From Cornus controversa (Eukaryota > Streptophyta > Magnoliopsida > Cornales > Cornaceae), in contig CM048853.1 of the NCBI GenBank assembly GCA_026545225.1, positions 48,843,755 through 48,907,754 on the forward strand: a stretch of DNA of 64,000 nucleotides. Direction: 5' to 3'. The position numbers and the translations under genes are program-made. Positions within the stretch are counted from its first letter, which is position 1; every line of letters begins with the position of its first letter. Below, piece by piece: positions 60,201 to 64,000 of the stretch. A model generated the notes under the pieces. That model was not told the DNA's origin. It did no database searches and was given only the letters and a program-made list of their open reading frames with translations.

Positions 60201-61362
60201 AACATACTGGAAATAGATACCCTCACACAAAGTTCATTAAGAAATGATTTGAAGATGTAACAAATGTGTAACACGACCCATTATCTATCCTGCATAAATC
60301 ACAGTGTCTAAAGGAACCAGTAGAGAAGATTCCACATACCTTCTATGTAATTTTAATTTCTAAGAAACATTTTCAAGATGTTTAAAGAAAATTACCAAAA
60401 CAAGCCTGCTGAAGTCCTCCAATCCCCCACCCACAAACCCAAAAAAAAAAGGGAAAAAAGAAAAGAAAAAAAAAAGAAAGGGAAGGGAAATATCCTCTCA
60501 AGTTTAATTCACCTTGTTTTTGGTTTGAAAGGTGGACAGAAAAAACCCTATATCAAGTCCTGAAAACCTAGTTTTGTTCCAAATTGAAAAAACAGTTCCA
60601 ATACCTTTTTCCTTATAGGTGCTTTTTCTGTTTCCACTCATATTAACACATGAATTGTTTCTGTTTTTCCCCATCAATACCTGAATTCTATATTAGTCAT
60701 ATAACTTCGGATTCTTCAACCCCAAATCTAACTAAGGGCAGACTGGCAGAAATTGTGGATGAAGGAAAAACATGGCACAAATCATGGAAAACACAAGCAA
60801 GTGTTTATTATTATAAAAGTGTGCCACTTCGCGAGGAGCTAGCCAATGACTAACTATCAACAAAAAAAGAGTTAGCACATAAAATCCTAAAAGGAAAACA
60901 AACGAAACAAGAAAATGATCGCTCAAGGTCTCTCACCCGATCCAGACCTGCCGGAAGAGGGTCAACCACAAAAGTAGGAATCTCATCCATCAGGTTGTCA
61001 GGACTTCCTGAATGTAGGATCCGAGTAAATCCTCCCATATCTGATCCAGGCAAGTCCTTCTTCTTCTTATACCAGTAGTACATGATACGACACTGCCATT
61101 TGCTATAAGGAGCATCAGTTGCCGTCAGAGCAACATGGAAGTGCAACTTGGCGTTCTTTGGTCTCCTCAAATTCTCAGGCATCTCGACAATAGGATCAAT
61201 GAACAACCCACTTTTTGTACCATGACCGGCCAATTTCCTTGAACCAGCTACTCTATTGTGATATATCATTGTTAGCAAATTATATGTTACAAGGAAAAAC
61301 CCAATAACCAAAAGAATCAGAAACACTGGTGATGCCCTTCCCATGTTCTTCCTTCCACTCAT
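48225..61362 (-). CDS. HPAT3: HPAT3-like hydroxyproline O-arabinosyltransferase
   Basis: Eight exons: 60937..61362, 59794..59861, 59505..59706, 59293..59390, 59108..59177, 58900..58971, 58565..58678 and 48225..48287. Total 370 aa, all GT-AG, all phases agree. Residues about 11-33 form a type II Golgi signal anchor (SPVFLILLVIGFFLVTYNLL). The luminal catalytic part holds HVALTATDAPYSKWQCRIMY, the DxD-like EPDH (171-174), NGPVTNIDPIGNSPV, APTWMNVSLRM, GVQHILRKDFML and HYTYGCDYNMKGELTYGKIG. These mark the GT95 HPAT/RDN1 family, which adds the first L-arabinofuranose to hydroxyproline on extensins and CLE peptides. HPAT3 is the closest remembered match. Length is normal for the family. The last exon (VTLLKRLNEATADIPGWNTE) follows a 10.3-kb intron (48288-58564) full of transposons. 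A 5' untranslated intron is likely, with a donor CAG|GTACGA at 62524. Confidence 0.95.
48394..49612 (+). mobile_element. 5'-truncated LINE (RTE-like), reverse transcriptase remnant, with 12-bp target-site duplication
   Basis: The element at 48406-49600 is flanked by TGAATTTAGAAA at 48394-48405 and 49601-49612, a perfect 12-bp duplication. It encodes pieces of a non-LTR reverse transcriptase in two frames (48429-48836 and 48700-48978): KDLYMVFIDLEKS, YDRVPRDVIWWAL, GLHQGSVLSPYLFAIILDEI and FADYIVLID. It then continues through RTVIRPTILYGAECWTLRK with many stops. The catalytic FADD is FADY here, so it is dead. The tail ends GGATAAAGGC then (GAT)n. It lies in the last HPAT intron, antisense to the gene. 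Confidence 0.92.
50640..50992 (+). mobile_element. Ty3/gypsy pol fragment (reverse transcriptase end and RNase H start)
   Basis: The frame 50669-50989 encodes RDIRAFLGHAGFYRRFIKDF, SKIARLLTHLLAKDAPFEF and PFEIMCDASDYAVGAVLGQ, the typical join between reverse transcriptase and RNase H in plant Ty3/gypsy polyproteins. It breaks off right after VLGQP. Protease, integrase and gag are absent. It lies in HPAT intron 7, in the opposite orientation to the gene. Confidence 0.9.
51056..53509 (+). mobile_element. Long LTR-like segment of a gypsy-type retrotransposon
   Basis: The right end ATTTTGGGGCGTGACA at 53509 is followed at once by a primer-binding site, as at an LTR-internal junction. A TATA-like ATTATAAATATC lies near 51437, with a pyrimidine-rich leader after it. 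Later parts are G/T-rich and include CGACCGA-type repeats (53040-53270) and the hairpin array at 52223-52359. The left end is uncertain; TGATAATATAG at about 51056 is a candidate. No gag or pol follows, so it is a truncated element or nearly solo LTR. A second GGGGCGTGACAG at about 53622 suggests another LTR end nearby. Confidence 0.6.
52223..52359 (+). repeat. Array of small hairpins with a constant 11-nt loop
   Basis: Three units have stem, 11-nt loop and stem: 52223-52247 (GTGATTG, TCGGAGTTGGC, CAATCAC), 52277-52305 (GTATGATTG, TCGGAGTTGTC, CAATCATAC) and 52333-52359 (CATGATCG, TTGGAGTTGAC, CAATCATG, one mismatch). Degenerate relatives lie at 52157-52183 and 52100-52126. Unit spacing is about 55-65 bp. 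Confidence 0.8.
53510..53525 (+). other. Retrotransposon primer-binding site (initiator tRNA-Met type)
   Basis: TTGGTATTAGAGC directly follows the LTR end GGGGCGTGACA, differing at one position from the usual plant site TGGTATCAGAGC. It supports plus-strand orientation of the element. Confidence 0.65.
54551..55115 (+). mobile_element. hAT-like non-autonomous element, GGTTCC-rich family, best-preserved copy, with 8-bp TSD
   Basis: The element 54559-55107 (549 bp) begins TAGGGGTGCACA and ends TGTGCACCCCTA, perfect 12-bp terminal inverted repeats. It is flanked by CTAGGAAC at 54551-54558 and 55108-55115, the 8-bp duplication typical of hAT transposons. Subterminal regions are rich in GGAACC/GGTTCC; the core is AT-rich. 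A third copy of the end (TGTGCACCCCTAG) lies internally at about 54744-54756, so the element may be composite. No transposase frame. It lies in HPAT intron 7. Confidence 0.93.
55116..56279. other. HPAT intron 7 segment, nothing recognised
   Basis: Short direct similarities (TTGATAACACTATA, AAAGGTCCAACATCA) occur near 55612-55735, but there is no coding or element structure. Confidence 0.45.
56280..56735 (+). mobile_element. GTGTC-family dispersed repeat
   Basis: It begins GCTTAAGAAGCAAGAACAC, then GGTGTCGTGTCTATTC, and later TTTGTCGTGTCTATGCC, GACGTGTTGACATATCCAAG and CATGTCTCATGTCC. The same order is seen at 31690-33470. It is non-coding and lies in HPAT intron 7. Confidence 0.55.
57998..58262. 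other. GC-rich patch of unknown origin in HPAT intron 7
   Basis: GACGGACGCGGTATAACAGC, GACTTGGCCGAGTTCCTAGC, TAAGGCCGAGTCTCGTG and GGACTCGGGCTAGATCGAGC stand out against AT-rich surroundings. TTCTGCGAAT (about 58188) and ATTCGCAGAA (about 58249) form a 10-bp inverted repeat. No open frame is supported. Confidence 0.4.
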
Positions 61363-62562
61363 AATTTGTCATAAATATAGAATCAACTGCCACTGAACTC
61401 AAAAAGAATGAATACTTCTATGTGCAAGAGATTCTAAACCAAAACATATGGAAAACCATTAAAATCCTTCAACTGACGAGTCCAAAACAAAATGTGGCAA
61501 CAGTTAGAGAGACTGAAACATTATATCATAACTTACAAACAGTTTTTCAAGAGAAAGCAGCAAGAACTCAAACTCTAGAAAGCAATCTGCATTCAGAACA
61601 AGACACAATGTCAACGTAATGCAGATTAAATTTAGGCTTGAAAAAATCAAAGTAGATCAGATAATAAAACATAAATTAATAATCGTAAAACTAGAAATGA
61701 AACAAAGTTCCCATAATAGGGGTAAAAGATATCCAAAATGACTCCCTAAACTTGCTATACCCATTAAATCCATACAGTCATCCAATTCACAAATCCATAA
61801 TATATTTTAGTTGCACCATTAATTTTTCTTTTTTTAATCATGAAGTAAGCAACCTCCAAATAATTTTAAATCCATACAGTCATCCAATTCACAAATCTAT
61901 AATACAATTTAGTGGTACCATTAATATTTCTTTTTTTAAACATAAAGCAACCTCCAAATAATTTTTAAAGAGAGAAACCATTTAATTGCAAACTCAAACA
62001 AACAATAAAAATCATATGAGAACAGCTGTTAAAATGTCATCAAAATGAAGCTAAGGCACATTAAATCAACATGAAAGAAAATATCAGCAGTAGAATAATG
62101 AAAACCTCTCTTAATTCAGACCCAAAACATTCGAAAGAACTCACCAAGTTCGTTAAACGTATAAAACCCATTATATTCCTCCAATTCACCGGTCCAAAGC
62201 ATAATGTATCAGCAATTATAGAGAGTCATTTTCATATAACATAACTTCCAACAATTTTTCAAGAGATACCCACAAGAATTCAAAGTCAAACAAGTAATTT
62301 GCAGCCATATAAGCGACGAGATCAATGTGATGCAAATCACATCAACGCATACAAGGTTCCCTATAGATCAAAATGTAAAAAAACGAAATTATATAATTCA
62401 TAAAGCATATTCAAAAGAACAGCAAATGATTCAATTATTCACACGGACATAAAAATCAATTATACGTTCTGTTGAAAATATCAGAATTTGCATACAAAAT
62501 TAGGAATTCAGAATTCAATCGTACCTGAATAACCAAATGGGTGTCCAGAAATTCAGATGGAA

Positions 62563-62608
<46 letters not shown>

Positions 62609-62860
62609 GAGGGGGAAAGAGAGAGGGAATTGAAAAATAAGACCAGACAAAAAAAAACGAAATATGTGAGACGTGACACTGAAAAAAGTAGTAAAAGTTA
62701 AAAGAGATGTAACGGGATCCAAGTAACAGGTGTGGGTATTGAAATAGAAAAAGAGGAAAAGGTGATACGTACAATCTGAATTTTATGCGCACAAACTCAC
62801 AGAAAGAGAGAGACAGAGAGAGGAGAGAGAGTGAGTGTTGGGCACCCGCCTTCCTTTCTT
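61363..62860 (-). promoter_or_regulatory. HPAT 5' region: probable untranslated intron and first exon
   Basis: Sense-strand donor CAG|GTACGATTG at 62525/62524, with an acceptor candidate (GGCAG at about 61387) shortly before the ATG, suggests a 5' untranslated intron of about 1.1 kb. The upstream exon would carry the CT tract (62573-62608 on the plus strand as GA). A second GA tract lies at about 62802-62831. A 102-bp tandem duplication (CCATACAGTCATCCAATTCA at 61770 and 61872) lies inside the putative intron. Confidence 0.45.
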
Positions 62861-63449
62861 TACCCGTAAACTACGAGGCTCCGACGTTGGACTGACGACT
62901 TCAACTGGGTCTTTGTAAACGGAGTACAGAGTCAGTGCGTCGGGTGGGTTCCAAGACATTGCGCAATTTGCGCCGATTCAATTGGGCCTAACTAAGCTGA
63001 TTTTTTATTGGCTAAGGCCCGTCTCTACATAGGCCTAGGTTTTACGGCCCAATAATAGAAGCCCAAATTTAAATATATTAGAATTTAGAAGTGAATTTTA
63101 TTTATTTATTTTTTCACTCTTTGGTGACTAAGACTAGTGTTAAAAATGGAGAATCCAACTCTCTCATATAGCAAGTGTTTTTTCCTTTTTCTGTTTCCCC
63201 CTTATCCAACCAAGATGTGTGCTATCACTATTGTTCTCTTTCCTTGCCTTTCTTTCTGTTCAAATGCACTCTAAAAAAGTTAAAAAAACAATCTAACACA
63301 TGGACAAGTAATGGTGTGACAGATAGAAAGCATTTTAGTTTGAAAATTCACTTTAACTGCGTTTGATGGCATAAAAATAAGTGTCTTATGCGAAATAAAA
63401 TAAAATGTTAATTTTCCGATACTTTTAAGCAAACGCTTCTTTTTAGAGG
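62861..63449. other. Intergenic, no gene seen
   Basis: Upstream flank of HPAT; no element or coding content recognised. Confidence 0.5.
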
Positions 63450-64000
63450 GTTATGACTAGGAGTACACAAAGAATTGGTGGAACCAGAATCGGAACCGTA
63501 CCTGAATCAAACCGAACCGTTCACTATGGTTCCGGTTCCGATTTCAAATTTTAGGAACCGTTCACTATGGTTTTGGTTTCGATTCCAAGTCAAGGAACCT
63601 GAACCGTCAGAAAAATATATATATATAATATACAATATATAAATGAATAATAATAACTTCTAAGTTATAGTGTTCTATATAAATATATAATATATAAATA
63701 AATACTAATAATTTCTAAATTCTAGTGTTCAATTTATATATAAATTATAAAATATATAATATATATAGATAAATACATTTAACTTCTAAGTTCTAATGTT
63801 TTATTTATTTATATAATATAATATATATAAATAAATATTAACTTCTTATCTATTGTTATAACTAGGGGTGCACAAGTATTAGTGTGTATCTTACTAATAT
63901 TTAAAAAAATAAAAAATAGAAAATGACAAAGAACCGTTGAGGAACCAGAATCGTACCGAACTGAATTCAACAGTTCTGGTTCCAAAATTAAGAAATCGTT
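63450..64000 (-). mobile_element. hAT-like GGTTCC-rich element, copy cut by window end
   Basis: It starts TAGGAGTACACAAAG at 63458 (decayed TAGGGGTGCACAAAG) and runs through the same features as the 54559 copy in reverse: GGAACC-rich arm, TATATA core, internal TAGGGGTGCACAAGT at about 63864, second GGAACC arm. The other end lies just outside the window. The flanking 8-mer GTTATGAC (63450-63457) should recur beyond it. Confidence 0.8.

Overview
The window is nuclear DNA from a flowering plant, most likely a woody core eudicot. Protein-coding genes have GT-AG introns, AT-rich non-coding DNA separates them, and plant transposons occur throughout. The gene families are all land-plant ones: a plastid TRX z, a nepenthesin-type aspartyl protease, a trihelix factor and a hydroxyproline arabinosyltransferase. 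I cannot name the species. Exon joins were worked out by reading phase and splice sites by hand and by recalling family sequences, not by alignment.

Six complete genes are supported, all on the minus strand. From right to left they are: HPAT3-like hydroxyproline O-arabinosyltransferase (61362 to 48225, 8 exons, 370 aa); AED3-like apoplastic aspartyl protease (40031 to 37601, 3 exons, 436 aa); an intronless ARM-repeat protein (28618 to 27683, 311 aa); a SIP1/ASIL-type trihelix transcription factor (19791 to 17774, 2 exons, 327 aa); thioredoxin z/CITRX (15574 to 12297, 4 exons, 181 aa); and a NUDT16-like Nudix hydrolase (9489 to 1079, 4 exons, 181 aa). A possible 3' end of an unrecognised plus-strand gene lies at 18-306. 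The genes are not a pathway: they act in the Golgi, the apoplast, the nucleus, plastids and possibly mitochondria.

The rest is intergenic DNA and long introns with mobile elements. NUDT intron 2 (5.3 kb) holds a 1.47-kb terminal-inverted-repeat element with a hAT-like element nested in it, a LINE tail and tandem duplications; intron 3 holds a tRNA-derived SINE with target-site duplications. TRX z intron 1 holds a decayed piece of organellar 23S rRNA, and intron 2 holds a recent 166-bp tandem repeat. The last HPAT intron is 10.3 kb. It contains a 5'-truncated LINE with a perfect 12-bp target-site duplication, a Ty3/gypsy pol fragment, a long LTR-like segment ending at a primer-binding site, and a 549-bp hAT-like element with a perfect 8-bp target-site duplication.

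Items most worth a second look are the near-perfect 52-bp foldback at 41477-41639, the hairpin array with a constant 11-nt loop at 52223-52359, the isolated last exon of HPAT, the duplicated splice acceptor in NUDT, and the multi-copy GGTTCC-rich hAT-like family. No new biochemical system is evident; the novelty is structural and transposon-related.
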